A DNA stretch of 36,534 nt from Agrococcus jejuensis (GCF_007679035.1 NZ_VEFR01000007.1:1-36534); one strand, 5' to 3'; numbered from the stretch's first letter, positions 15,906 through 23,450 are shown. Translations and numbers: made by a program. Notes: generated by a model not told the origin, from the letters alone.

Positions 15906-16802
15906 GTGGACGTCGACGTCGAGCTCGTCCGAGCCCTGCAGGAGGACGGCCGCGCGAGCGTGCAGCAGCTCGCGCAGCGCCTCGGCCAGCCGCGCGCGAG
16001 CGTCGCATCCCGGCTCGCGCGCATGCTCGGCTCGGGCGCCGTGCGCGTCGTCGCCGCCGTCGACCCCGCGTTCCTCGGCCAGCACGTGCTCGCGCACGTG
16101 TCGGTGCGGGTCGACGGCCCCGTCGAGCCGGTCGCGCAGCACCTGCGCGGCCTCGCGGAGACCGTGCTCGTCTCGGCCATCGGCGGCACGCACGACCTCG
16201 TGACCGAGGTGCGCGTCGGATCCATGCCGCAGCTGCACGACCTGCTGGCCGACCTGCGCGCCGTCGCGGGCGTCGCCGACATCTCGACGCTCGTCTACAC
16301 CGCCGTCGCGAAGGGCTTCTTCGTGTCGGACTACCGCGGCGACCTCGTGATCGACGACGTCGACACCGCGCTCATCGAGCTGCTGCAGCGCGACGGGCGC
16401 ATGCGGTACCGCGCGCTGGCCGAGGCGGTGCGGCTGTCGCCGTCGGCCGTCACGACGCGCGTGCAGCGGCTCGTGGCAGCGGGCATCATCACGATCAGCG
16501 CCGTCGAGGCGCGCGGCCTCACGCATCGGCAGCTGTCGATGGGCGTCGGCCTGCATCTCACGGGCGACGACGACGCCGTGCTCGCGGCGCTGCGCGAGTG
16601 GCGCGGCATCGACTTCGCCGCCCGCACCATCGGCCGCTTCGACGCGGTCGCGACGCTCGTCGAGCCATCGGCGGGCGCGCTGTACGCGAGCCTCGACCGA
16701 CTGCGCGCGCTGCCGGGCGTCGCACGACTCGAGGCGTGGCTGCACCTCGCGGTCGTGAAGGAGGACTACGCGCGCACCCTTCGCCCGGCGATCGGGCCCT
16801 GA
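15906..16802 (+). CDS. Lrp/AsnC-family regulator with two tandem HTH-RAM modules
   Basis: 298 aa from GTG 15906, chosen because GGAGG ends 5 nt upstream and a TATGCT hexamer lies about 50 nt upstream; GTG 15867 is an alternative. Module 1: HTH at about 1-50 (VDVELVRALQEDGRASVQQLAQ) then a RAM domain to about 140. Module 2: HTH (DTALIELLQRDGRMRYRALAE, SPSAVTTRVQRLVAAGII) then a second RAM domain. Ordinary AsnC proteins are about 150 aa, so this is a fused dimer. Divergence from the importer/amidohydrolase/ThDP/ureohydrolase operon suggests it senses the catabolised amino-acid-like compound. Confidence 0.9.
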   Translation: MDVDVELVRALQEDGRASVQQLAQRLGQPRASVASRLARMLGSGAVRVVAAVDPAFLGQHVLAHVSVRVDGPVEPVAQHLRGLAETVLVSAIGGTHDLVTEVRVGSMPQLHDLLADLRAVAGVADISTLVYTAVAKGFFVSDYRGDLVIDDVDTALIELLQRDGRMRYRALAEAVRLSPSAVTTRVQRLVAAGIITISAVEARGLTHRQLSMGVGLHLTGDDDAVLAALREWRGIDFAARTIGRFDAVATLVEPSAGALYASLDRLRALPGVARLEAWLHLAVVKEDYARTLRPAIGP

Positions 16803-16876
16803 GTCCCACGGGCAGGGCCGAGACGTCCTCCCGGAGGTGGACGCGCCCCGCGATCGACGACTGCGACCGTGGATGC

Positions 16877-17278
16877 ATGGCCGACCGCACCCGCATCCTC
16901 ACCTCCGCCGCATCCATCGCCTCCACGGGCGCCTTCACCCTGATCCCGATCGGCCGCGCCTCGGCGCCCGTGCGCTGGGGCGTCGGCGCAGCGCTGTCGC
17001 TCGTGCCCGCCGCGGTCGCCGCCGTCGTCGTGGATCGACGGATGCGCGATCGCGCGACGCCCGATCGCGTCGTCGCGTCGGCGGGCGCCGGCGTCGCCTT
17101 CGGTGCGGTCTCGCTCGCCGCGTGGGAGGCGAGCGCTCGCGTCGACCGCGCCGTCGAGCGGTCGCTCGTGCGACGTCGCGTGCGTCGGCCGCGCGTGGTG
17201 ATGGCGGTCGGGGCCGCGGCGCTCGCGGGCGGCATCGAGCTGCTCGACGTGCTCGTCTCGCGTCGCTCGCAGCGCTGA
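16877..17278 (+). CDS. Small membrane protein of unknown function
   Basis: 133 aa. Four hydrophobic stretches can be seen (about 8-25, 31-51, 63-81 and 107-127), separated by Arg-rich loops (DRRMRDRATPDR, RSLVRRRVRRPR). ATG 16877 is used because GACCGT lies exactly 6 nt upstream, as in other leaderless starts of this window, and no Shine-Dalgarno is visible. It begins 74 bases after the regulator stop, so it could also be read through. No family recognised. Confidence 0.65.
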   Translation: MADRTRILTSAASIASTGAFTLIPIGRASAPVRWGVGAALSLVPAAVAAVVVDRRMRDRATPDRVVASAGAGVAFGAVSLAAWEASARVDRAVERSLVRRRVRRPRVVMAVGAAALAGGIELLDVLVSRRSQR

Positions 17279-17374
17279 CCGCCCCACCCCACCCGCTCGC
17301 GTCCCGACGCCTCCGTCGGCGCGGCATCGGCAGCGAAGTTGCCCCGCACGCATCCGGCACGGGATCGTAGGTGC

Positions 17375-18766
17375 GTGCCGATCCCCCGCATCGCGACCGT
17401 GAGCGTCGCCGCCCTCGCGGCGCTGACGCTCGCCGCGTGCCAGGGCGGCGCCTCACCCGACCCGACGTCGTCGGAGCCCGCATCCGGACCGACGCTGCGG
17501 CTGCTCGTCGACGGCACGCCGACCGAGGTCGACGCGCTGCAGATGCAGGTCGACGCGTGGAGCGAGACGTCGCGCTCCGACGTGCGCATCGTGCTCGCGT
17601 CGGATCTCGAGCAGCAGCTCGCGGAGTCGTTCGCCAACGCCAACCCGCCCGACGTGTTCGCGCTGCCGACGACGAGCCTCGAGCGCTACGAGGGGTACCT
17701 CGAGCCGTACGGCCGCTTCGCCGACGCGGGCGACCTCGCCCCGTCGCTGCTCGACGTCGTCGCCGACGGCGGCGAGCTGCAGTGCGTGCCGAGGTCGGCG
17801 GATGCCACGACGCTCGCGATCTCGCACGCGGCATGGGCGGACGCGGGCCTCACCGACGCCGACGTGCCGACGACGTGGGAGCAGCTCGAGACCGTCGCGG
17901 CGCAGCTGACCACCGACGACGCCGCGGGCCTCGCGATCGACCCCGATGCCGAGCACCTCGGCGTGCTGCTGGCGCAGGCGGGAGGCGCGCTCGTCGACGA
18001 GTCGGGCGCGGTCGCCGACTCCCCCGAGAACGCCGCAGCCCTCGACCTCGCGGTGCGGATGCACGACCTCGGCACCCTCGCGTGGCCCGACGACCTCGGC
18101 GCCTCGTCGGCGGCGACGGCGTTCGCGTCGGGCGACGCGGCGATGGCGTACGTCGACCTCGGCGAGCTGCTCGCGGCGGAGGCGGCAGCGCCCGCGCCGA
18201 GCACCGCGCCCGACCCGTCGGCGTCCGACGAGGCCGCGCCGTCCGACGAGCCCACGACGTCCGACGAGCCCGGCACCGAGTCGACCGATCCCTCGGCGAG
18301 CGGCGACCCGAGCGCCTCGCCCTCCGCATCCACCGACGCCGATGCCGATGCGCTGCTCGACGACGTGCGGCTCGTGCCGCTCCCCGCGGGCCCCGTGGAC
18401 GGTGCCGCCTTCGTCTCCTCGTCGTGCTGGGCCATCCCCTCCGACACCCGCACGGGCGACGAGGCACGCGACCTCATCGACTTCCTGACGCAGGCGGGTC
18501 AGCAGGTCGAGCTCGCGGATGCGACCGCCACGGTGCCGGTGACGACGACCGCGGGCGCGACGTTCGCCGAGCAGCATCCCGAGCGCGCGGCCGCGGTCGC
18601 GGCGGTCGCGAGCGGCGTCGACATGGCGAGCGCGCTCGGTCCGGCCGAGGCGACCGCCTCGCTCGACGACGCGCTCGCCACCCTCGCGGCCGCCGAGCCC
18701 GGCGAGGCCGACGTCGCGTCGCTGCTCGCCGACCTGCAGGCGCGGCTCGAGCAGCAGCTCGGTTAG
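17375..18766 (+). CDS. Orphan extracellular solute-binding lipoprotein with acidic low-complexity insertion
   Basis: 463 aa from GTG 17375 (GATCGT lies 6 nt upstream); an earlier TTG would only add residues before the signal. Lipobox LTLAAC puts the lipid-carrying Cys at about 22. The fold is family-1 solute-binding (sugar type): TLRLLVDGTPTEVDALQMQV, an ANPPDVFALPTTSLERY lobe, VPTTWEQLETVAAQL, and FASGDAAMAYVDL. Residues about 271-328 are an insertion of Pro, Ser, Asp, Glu and Thr with repeated SDE and PSAS units, placed inside the binding domain. No permease or ATPase gene is adjacent, so it must borrow a transporter or act alone as a sensor. Confidence 0.85.
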   Translation: MPIPRIATVSVAALAALTLAACQGGASPDPTSSEPASGPTLRLLVDGTPTEVDALQMQVDAWSETSRSDVRIVLASDLEQQLAESFANANPPDVFALPTTSLERYEGYLEPYGRFADAGDLAPSLLDVVADGGELQCVPRSADATTLAISHAAWADAGLTDADVPTTWEQLETVAAQLTTDDAAGLAIDPDAEHLGVLLAQAGGALVDESGAVADSPENAAALDLAVRMHDLGTLAWPDDLGASSAATAFASGDAAMAYVDLGELLAAEAAAPAPSTAPDPSASDEAAPSDEPTTSDEPGTESTDPSASGDPSASPSASTDADADALLDDVRLVPLPAGPVDGAAFVSSSCWAIPSDTRTGDEARDLIDFLTQAGQQVELADATATVPVTTTAGATFAEQHPERAAAVAAVASGVDMASALGPAEATASLDDALATLAAAEPGEADVASLLADLQARLEQQLG

Positions 18767-18821
18767 TCGCGCGCTCGAACGCGCTCTCGCCGCCTGCCCT
18801 GCCTCGCAGCGCCGTCCATGC

Positions 18822-18853
18822 TGCGTCCAGGCGCCCTGCCTAGCCTGGACGCA
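18822..18853. promoter_or_regulatory. 11-bp dyad covering a leaderless promoter and start codon
   Basis: TGCGTCCAGGC (18822-18832) and its exact complement (18843-18853) are separated by 10 nt. The -10-like TAGCCT (18841-18846) and the A of ATG 18853 lie within it, with 6 nt between TAGCCT and ATG. It could be an operator or a terminator of the lipoprotein gene upstream. Confidence 0.5.
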
Positions 18854-19041
18854 TGCGCAGCGCTCGTGCGACGTTCCTCCCGCTCGGGATCACGTTCGGC
18901 GGCGCGGCGCTGCTGTTCCTCCTGGCAGGTCAGCCCGTGTGGATGGCGTTCGCGCCCATGGCCGTCACGTTCCTCGTGCTCGGACTCGTGCGCGGCGACG
19001 ACGAGCCCGAGGACGACGAGCCGGCACGGGACGCGCCCTAG
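18853..19041 (+). CDS. Small two-TM protein with acidic tail
   Basis: 62 aa: a positively charged start (MRSARA), two hydrophobic segments (about 8-25 and 27-45), and an acidic C-terminus (DDEPEDDEPARD). Charge distribution places both ends inside. It is supported by the TAGCCT hexamer 6 nt before ATG and by low-frequency alternative codons like those of its neighbours. Such micro-membrane proteins are common in actinobacteria; no function is known. Confidence 0.65.
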   Translation: MRSARATFLPLGITFGGAALLFLLAGQPVWMAFAPMAVTFLVLGLVRGDDEPEDDEPARDAP

Positions 19042-19051
19042 TCCCGCGCCG

Positions 19052-19118
19052 CGCGGATCGCTCCGCTCGCGAGCGCGATCGCCGCGGACCGCTCGGCGCG
19101 CGGCCGAGGCGATCCGCG
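19052..19118. terminator. Possible shared terminator between convergent genes
   Basis: CGCGGATCGC (19052-19061) pairs perfectly with GCGATCCGCG (19109-19118). The enclosed 47 nt can fold further through CGCGAG/CTCGCG-type pairings. It lies between the 62-aa gene and the convergent flavin-fold gene (stop 19126). Confidence 0.4.
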
Positions 19119-19125
19119 TCACCGC

Positions 19126-19602
19126 TCAGTCGAGCCGCACCGTGCCGCTCTCGCCGCCCTTCGGCTCGCCGGTGACCTTCGACGTCACGAGGCTCACGAG
19201 CGTCGCGAGGCGGCCGGGGCTGTCCCAGTACTGCGCGCTCGAGGCGGAGACCTTGAGCAGCGTCGCCTTCGAGTCCCGCGGTCCCTCGGGGAACCACGCC
19301 TCGACCACCGGGTTCCACAGCGTCTCGAGGCGCGCGAGGTCGTCGACGATCGCTGCGGTGCCCGCGATCGACAGCCACGCGGAGTCGCCGCTGAACGAGG
19401 CGTTCACGGCCGGGTCGACGCCGACGTGCTGCACGAGCGGCGCATCGCCGCCGACGATGAACCACAGGTCGCCGTCGAACTCGCGCTCCTGCACCGTCAG
19501 CGGATGCGCCTGCAGCATCCCCTGCTCGTCGCGCGTCGTGAGCATCGCGAATCGGAATCCCTCCAGCATCGTCTGCACCTGCTCGAGCTCGGTCTTCGCC
19601 AT
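19126..19602 (-). CDS. Pyridoxamine 5'-phosphate oxidase-fold protein, general stress protein 26-like
   Basis: 158 aa, starting at ATG 19602-19600 after GAGAGGAG. The split-barrel flavin/F420-binding fold is recognisable: FRFAMLTTRDEQGMLQAHPLTVQ, the DGDLWFIVGGDA strand pair, ASFSGDSAWLSIAGTAAIVDD, and the family's LWNPVVEAWFPEGPRD motif near residue 95-110. Bacillus GSP26-type proteins share this pattern and are stress-induced; substrate and cofactor are not settled. The promoter region carries CGCAACG-N26-GAGCCT, the element shared by the other stress genes of this window. It is convergent with the 62-aa gene. Confidence 0.88.
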   Translation of the reverse strand: MAKTELEQVQTMLEGFRFAMLTTRDEQGMLQAHPLTVQEREFDGDLWFIVGGDAPLVQHVGVDPAVNASFSGDSAWLSIAGTAAIVDDLARLETLWNPVVEAWFPEGPRDSKATLLKVSASSAQYWDSPGRLATLVSLVTSKVTGEPKGGESGTVRLD

Positions 19603-19628
19603 GGTCGGCTCCTCTCGTCGGTGCTCCC

Positions 19629-19667
19629 AGGCTCGCGATCCCGACCCGGACCGCGCGCCCCGTTGCG
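19629..19667 (-). promoter_or_regulatory. Stress-type promoter element (CGCAACG-N26-GAGCCT)
   Basis: On the minus strand CGCAACG (19667-19661) is followed after 26 nt by GAGCCT (19634-19629), 26 nt before the ATG of the GSP26-like gene. It is one of seven occurrences with this layout. Confidence 0.5.
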
Positions 19668-19702
19668 GATCGCGGGCGCGCATGCTCCCCCGCGCGCGCA
19701 TC

Positions 19703-19740
19703 CGCAAGGCCCTGCGCCGGATGCGGTGGACCGACATCGT
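19703..19740 (+). promoter_or_regulatory. Stress-type promoter element (CGCAAGG-N25-CATCGT)
   Basis: CGCAAGG (19703-19709), 25 nt, CATCGT (19735-19740), then 6 nt and ATG 19747. The preceding bases GCATC also match the site at 26708. Transcription is probably leaderless. Confidence 0.5.
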
Positions 19741-19746
19741 GGAGGC

Positions 19747-20472
19747 ATGGCCGACCTCCACGTGACCCTGCCCTCCGGCACCGTGCTGGCGCTCTCGAAC
19801 GCCGGCACGCCCTTCGCCGAGGATCTCGTGATCCTCTGCAACCCTCGCGAGGTCACGGGCTTCGTCGATCCCGATCCCTCGGTGACGGCGCGGCACCCCG
19901 TGCACCTGCTCGTCGCGGATCCGGTGGTGCAGGGCTCCGACGTCGTCGTGACGCCGCAGCAGCATGCAGCGGCGATCGCGGAGTACGTCCGCGACGCGCG
20001 GCAGACGGGCGCGCGCACGGGTGCGCAGGACATGCACCGCATCGGCGTCGTCGGCTGGGGCAGCGGCGCGCTGCTCGCGGCGACGCTCGTGCTCGACCAT
20101 GCGGAGCTGTTCGCCAACGTGGCGCTCATCGCGCCCGAGCTCGGCGAGGAGGGCTCCTACGACGAGCAGCTGCCCGACGTCGGCGACGGCCCGTCGGTCG
20201 GCACGCTCGGCGACCGCCTCGCGCGCGGCTTCGAGCCCGACGAGGACATGGCGGAGGTGTCGAGCGACGGCGCCGACTCGATCGCCGAGCGGTGGGCGAG
20301 GGTGCCTGTCGCCGGCGCCGTGCTCGTCATCGATCCCGAGCGACCGGCGGACGACAGCACGACCGATCTCGAGTGGGCCACGGGTGCGCTCGTCGGCGAG
20401 TGGGATCGCGTGCTGACGCACGTGCAGCACGTGCCGAGCGGCGACGAGGACGAGCAGGAGGACCGACCGTGA
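19747..20472 (+). CDS. Alpha/beta-hydrolase-fold protein with replaced nucleophile
   Basis: 241 aa. The pattern follows an alpha/beta hydrolase: early strand DLVILCNP, then IGVVGWGSGALLAATLVLDH and VALIAPELGE. The nucleophile elbow, normally GHSMGG, reads GWGSGA here, so the position of the catalytic Ser is Gly105 and the only nearby Ser (106) is one place off. It is therefore probably not a classical hydrolase. The C-terminus is acidic (GDEDEQED). The gene overlaps the DUF2945 gene by 4 nt and is driven by a stress-type element, so a structural or binding role in stress is the best guess. Confidence 0.65.
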   Translation: MADLHVTLPSGTVLALSNAGTPFAEDLVILCNPREVTGFVDPDPSVTARHPVHLLVADPVVQGSDVVVTPQQHAAAIAEYVRDARQTGARTGAQDMHRIGVVGWGSGALLAATLVLDHAELFANVALIAPELGEEGSYDEQLPDVGDGPSVGTLGDRLARGFEPDEDMAEVSSDGADSIAERWARVPVAGAVLVIDPERPADDSTTDLEWATGALVGEWDRVLTHVQHVPSGDEDEQEDRP

Positions 20473-20684
20473 CGAAGGACCTGTCGAAGGGCGACCGCGT
20501 GAGCTGGGCGACGTCGCAGGGGCGCACGCAGGGCACCGTGGTCGAGCGCCGCACGAAGGACTTCCAGCACGACGGTCAGCGCTTCACCGCATCCGACGAC
20601 GAGCCGGCGTACATCGTCGAGTCCGAGAAGACGGGCGCGACCGCGGCGCACAAGGGCTCGGCGCTGCGCCGCCTGCAGGGCTGA
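20469..20684 (+). CDS. DUF2945 (HVA1/TUDOR-like) small protein
   Basis: 71 aa from GTG 20469, overlapping the previous stop (GTGA). The whole sequence fits the DUF2945 pattern: KGDRVSWATSQGRTQGTVV, a central SASDDEP-type turn (TASDDEPAYIVESEKTG) and the ending AAHKGSALRRL. It is a small beta-barrel of unknown biochemical role, often found among stress genes. Translation is coupled to the hydrolase-like protein, suggesting that the two act together. Confidence 0.9.
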   Translation: MTKDLSKGDRVSWATSQGRTQGTVVERRTKDFQHDGQRFTASDDEPAYIVESEKTGATAAHKGSALRRLQG

Positions 20685-20730
20685 CGCTGCTGGAGCGATC
20701 GCGAACGGTCGCGCGATCCCGCGCGCCCGA

Positions 20731-20766
20731 CGACACGAACGACACGAACGACACGAACGACACGGA
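20731..20766 (+). repeat. Four 9-bp tandem repeats in the leader of an SDR gene
   Basis: CGACACGAA occurs three times in a row (20731-20757), followed by CGACACGGA (20758-20766), whose end forms part of the GGAGG Shine-Dalgarno before ATG 20773. Unit number could vary by replication slippage. Confidence 0.85.
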
Positions 20767-20772
20767 GGAAGC

Positions 20773-21573
20773 ATGGATCTGGGCATCGACGGCAAGGTGG
20801 CGCTCGTCACGGGCGGCGACTCCGGCATCGGCTGGCACACCGCGCGGCTGCTGCTGGAGGAGGGCGCGACGGTCGTCATCAGCGACAAGGACGCCGACAG
20901 CCTGCGCGAGGCGGCGGATCGCCTCGAGGCCGACGCCGACCGGCTCTTCGCCTTCCCCGCCGACGTCACGAGCATCGAGTCGCTCGCGACGCTGCACGCG
21001 CGCATCGCCGAGTCGGTCGGCGAGATCGACATCCTCGTGCAGTCGGCGGGCGTGACGGGTGCGCAGGGGCTGTTCCACGAGATCGACGACGCCGGCTGGG
21101 TCGACACCGTCGAGATCGACCTGCTGGGCCCCGTGCGGCTCGTGCGCGAGTTCCTGCCCGACCTGCGCAGCGGCGGCTGGGGCCGCCTCGTGCTGCTCGC
21201 CTCGGAGGACGCCGTGCAGCCCTACGACGACGAGCTGCCGTACTGCGCGGCGAAGGCCGGCATCCTCGCCCTGTCGAAGGGGCTGTCGCGGTCGTACGCG
21301 AAGGAGGGCCTGCTCGTGAACGCCGTCTCGCCCGCGTTCATCCACACGCCCATGACCGACGCGATGATGGAGAAGCGGGCCGACGAGCGCGGCACCGACC
21401 GCGACGAGGCCATCGCGTCGTTCCTCGACGAGGAGCGCCCGTACATGGAGCTGGGGCGCCGCGGCGAGCCCGAGGAGGTCGCGGCCGTGATCGCGTTCCT
21501 CTGCTCCGACCTCGCGTCCTTCGTGAACGGGTCGAACTACCGAGTCGACGCCGGCTCCGTCGCGACCATCTGA
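20773..21573 (+). CDS. SDR-family oxidoreductase
   Basis: 266 aa, classical short-chain dehydrogenase. The NAD(P)-binding motif is TGGDSGIGWHTA (about 13-24), the second strand ends ISDKDAD (an Asp that favours NAD over NADP), then PADVTS, SAGVTG in place of NNAG, and active-site Ser plus YCAAK (Tyr-x-x-x-Lys). The C-terminus VNGSNYRVDAGS is the usual dimer-forming end. The AGGAGG-like site 4-9 nt upstream supports the start. Substrate unknown. The alpha/beta hydrolase gene follows after 4 nt, so they form an operon. Confidence 0.92.
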   Translation: MDLGIDGKVALVTGGDSGIGWHTARLLLEEGATVVISDKDADSLREAADRLEADADRLFAFPADVTSIESLATLHARIAESVGEIDILVQSAGVTGAQGLFHEIDDAGWVDTVEIDLLGPVRLVREFLPDLRSGGWGRLVLLASEDAVQPYDDELPYCAAKAGILALSKGLSRSYAKEGLLVNAVSPAFIHTPMTDAMMEKRADERGTDRDEAIASFLDEERPYMELGRRGEPEEVAAVIAFLCSDLASFVNGSNYRVDAGSVATI

Positions 21574-21577
21574 CGCG

Positions 21578-22330
21578 ATGGCGCTGCCGACGCTCGTCAC
21601 GATCCACGGCCTCGGGCTCGACGCCTCGTCGTTCGCACCGATGCTGGCGTGCGTCGGCACGCGCTTCCGCGTGCACGGCATCGATCTGCCCGGCTTCGGC
21701 GCGCGCCGGGATGCGCAGTGGTCGAGCGTCGACGCCATCGCGCACGACGTGGCCGACGAGATCGTGGACGCGGTCGGTGCGGACCAGTGGATGCTCGTCG
21801 GGCACAGCATGGGTGGCCGGCTCGCATCCATCGCCGCCGCCCTGCTGCGCGACGCCGGGGCGCCGATGCCGGCGGGCATGGTGCTGCTCGCCCCGTCGCC
21901 CGTGACGCGCGAGCCGATGCCGGCGGCGAAGCGCGCCGAGATGCTCGGCTGGGCGCGCACGGGCGCGATCGACGCACCCGCAGCGCGTGCGTTCGTCGAC
22001 GGGAACGTCGGCGCACCGCTGCCGGCGGAGCTCGACGCCCTCGCCGTCGCCGCCGTGCGCGCGAGCGCGGCCGCATCGTGGGTGGCGTGGCTCGAGTCGG
22101 GCAGCCGCGAGGACTGGAGCGACGACGTGGGCGCGCTCGAGGTGCCGACGGTCATCGCCGCGGGCGATGCGGACGACGACCTCGGCAGCTCCGCGCAGCC
22201 GCGTCTGGCGGCGGCGGCGCATCCGACCGCTCGGCACGTCGCGCTGCAGGGGGCGGGCCATCTCGTGCAGCTCGAGCGCCCCCGCGAGTGCGCAGCGCTC
22301 GTCGACGAGCTCTGGCACGAGCGCGCGTGA
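21578..22330 (+). CDS. Alpha/beta hydrolase
   Basis: 250 aa. Oxyanion motif HGLGLDASSF at about 10-19, nucleophile elbow GHSMGG with Ser77, a helical cap from about 110 to 175, acid residue in AAGDADDDLG, and a C-terminal His in GAGHLVQLERP. The catalytic triad is complete, in contrast to the hydrolase-like protein at 19747. Esterase, lactonase or C-C hydrolase activity cannot be told apart. It follows the SDR gene by 4 nt, so it may hydrolyse the SDR product. Confidence 0.9.
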   Translation: MALPTLVTIHGLGLDASSFAPMLACVGTRFRVHGIDLPGFGARRDAQWSSVDAIAHDVADEIVDAVGADQWMLVGHSMGGRLASIAAALLRDAGAPMPAGMVLLAPSPVTREPMPAAKRAEMLGWARTGAIDAPAARAFVDGNVGAPLPAELDALAVAAVRASAAASWVAWLESGSREDWSDDVGALEVPTVIAAGDADDDLGSSAQPRLAAAAHPTARHVALQGAGHLVQLERPRECAALVDELWHERA

Positions 22331-22429
22331 CGCGCCCGAGGGCGGTGCATGATTCGCGACGCCTGATGAAGATGGTTCATCCATCACCCTCGCGCTGCCC
22401 GAGATGTCGGGGACGATGGTTCGGTGCCG

Positions 22430-22435
22430 TAGGCT
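22430..22435 (+). promoter_or_regulatory. -10 hexamer TAGGCT of a leaderless promoter
   Basis: TAGGCT is followed by 7 nt and then ATG 22443. No CGCAA element is present at the upstream position seen in the stress-type promoters. Confidence 0.45.
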
Positions 22436-22442
22436 CGAGGGA

Positions 22443-22790
22443 ATGGGAACGCTGACCTACGGCGGGGCGACCGCGTACGAGATCGACGACCGCACCTTGG
22501 CGCACCTCGAGGCGGTGATCGTGACGAAGCTGCGTCGCCGCGAGTACCTCACGCTGGGCTGGGCGATCGAGGCGCACGAGGGCAGCGGACGCGTGCACCT
22601 CTCGCTGCACGAGGGCGTTCCGCTGGAGCTCTCGTACCGGCATGCCGAGCGGCACCGTCTCAACCGCGTCTGGATCGAGGCGATCATGGAGCAGGCGAAC
22701 TCGGCGCAGGGCGTCATGCTCATGACCGAGGACGAGGCCATGCAGGCCGCCGGACACGGCACCTCCGACGGCGCAGCCGCGTCGAGCTGA
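22443..22790 (+). CDS. DUF7882-like small protein
   Basis: 115 aa. The sequence pattern MGTLTYGGATAYEIDDRTLAHLEAVIVTKLRRRE, then a tryptophan-containing strand (LTLGWAIEAHEG), LHEGVPLELSY and NRVWIEAIMEQANSAQGV is the one seen in a protein family of nearly every Microbacteriaceae genome, wrongly labelled DNA ligase in older annotation. No nucleotidyltransferase motif is present. I infer a structural or binding role. Family assignment is from memory of the pattern. Confidence 0.75.
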   Translation: MGTLTYGGATAYEIDDRTLAHLEAVIVTKLRRREYLTLGWAIEAHEGSGRVHLSLHEGVPLELSYRHAERHRLNRVWIEAIMEQANSAQGVMLMTEDEAMQAAGHGTSDGAAASS

Positions 22791-22798
22791 GACCGTCG

Positions 22799-23011
22799 AT
22801 GGCGCAGCACGACCTGAGCATCGGCGCACGGGTGCGCACGACGATCGACCTCGGCGGCATCATCCGTCCGTTCATCCAGGCGGGCGAGCCCGGGCGCATC
22901 GAGGCGCTCGTCGCCGAGGGCGGCTACGTCGTGCGGTTCGACGCGTACGACCGACCCGTGGGCGTGCACGCCGACGAGATCGCTCGCGGGAGCGCGGCAC
23001 CCGCGCGCTGA
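22799..23011 (+). CDS. Small beta-rich protein of unknown function
   Basis: 70 aa: SIGARVRTTIDLGGII, GEPGRIEALVAEGGYVVRFD, VGVHADEIARG. The alternation of short strands and Gly turns suggests an SH3- or KOW-like barrel. It lies 8 nt after the DUF7882-like gene and probably shares its transcript. It is convergent with the PRC-barrel gene, with a GC-rich hairpin (GGCCGGTCGCT / AGCGACGGCC around 23043-23065) reaching into the PRC stop region. Confidence 0.65.
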   Translation: MAQHDLSIGARVRTTIDLGGIIRPFIQAGEPGRIEALVAEGGYVVRFDAYDRPVGVHADEIARGSAAPAR

Positions 23012-23053
23012 CGCGAGCGCCGCGGCGGATCGTGCCGCTGCGAGGCCGGTCGC

Positions 23054-23410
23054 TCAGCGACGGCCGAGGCGACGCTCGCCGCCGCTGCCCGTCGTGTACG
23101 GCAGCCCGTAGTGCGCGTAGACCTCTGGCTCGAGCGCTGCCTCGAGCTCGCCGTCGGTGTCGATCGACGGTGCGTCCTTGACGAGCCGCTTGTCGTGGAT
23201 GACGTTGAGGTGCTTCGGCGTGACGGTCGCGCCGTCGAGCGGCACGAAGCGCAGCCGGTGGCGACCGAGCATGCCGGTGCGCACGGCGGCGAACGCCGGA
23301 GCGTCGGTCGCCGTGTCGAAGTAGATGCTCTCGAGCGGTCCGATGGTGTCGCCGGAGGGGTCGACGACGTTCGACCCGATCCAGTCGCGGATGCTTGCGG
23401 CCTCGAACAT
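23054..23410 (-). CDS. PRC-barrel domain protein
   Basis: 118 aa from ATG 23410-23408, preceded by GGGGAGG at good spacing; GTG 23452 and ATG 23446 in the same frame lie at or before the predicted transcription start and are rejected. The PRC-barrel reads SIRDWIGSNVVDPSGDTIGPLESIYFD, then FAAVRTGMLGRHRLRFVPLDGATV, then LNVIHDKRLVKDAP. A C-terminal tail of about 35 residues with YAHYGLPY follows. PRC-barrel proteins are common stress-induced proteins; the ligand is unknown. The promoter carries the CGCAAGG-N26-GACGGT element. Confidence 0.88.
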   Translation of the reverse strand: MFEAASIRDWIGSNVVDPSGDTIGPLESIYFDTATDAPAFAAVRTGMLGRHRLRFVPLDGATVTPKHLNVIHDKRLVKDAPSIDTDGELEAALEPEVYAHYGLPYTTGSGGERRLGRR

Positions 23411-23450
23411 GCTGGTCCTCCCCTGGCGGCGGTCGATCGTGCGCATGCCC

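Noticed and set aside
12693..16745. Very long open frame (over 1300 codons) on the minus strand
   Set aside because: Only the last 558 codons are a real gene (amidohydrolase from 14369). The rest is GC-driven open frame antisense to or out of frame with the MFS and regulator genes.
20707..20722. GCGAACGG-like sequence upstream of the SDR at 20773 as an eighth stress-type element
   Set aside because: No nAnnnT hexamer at 25-26 nt spacing; the tandem repeat occupies that position.
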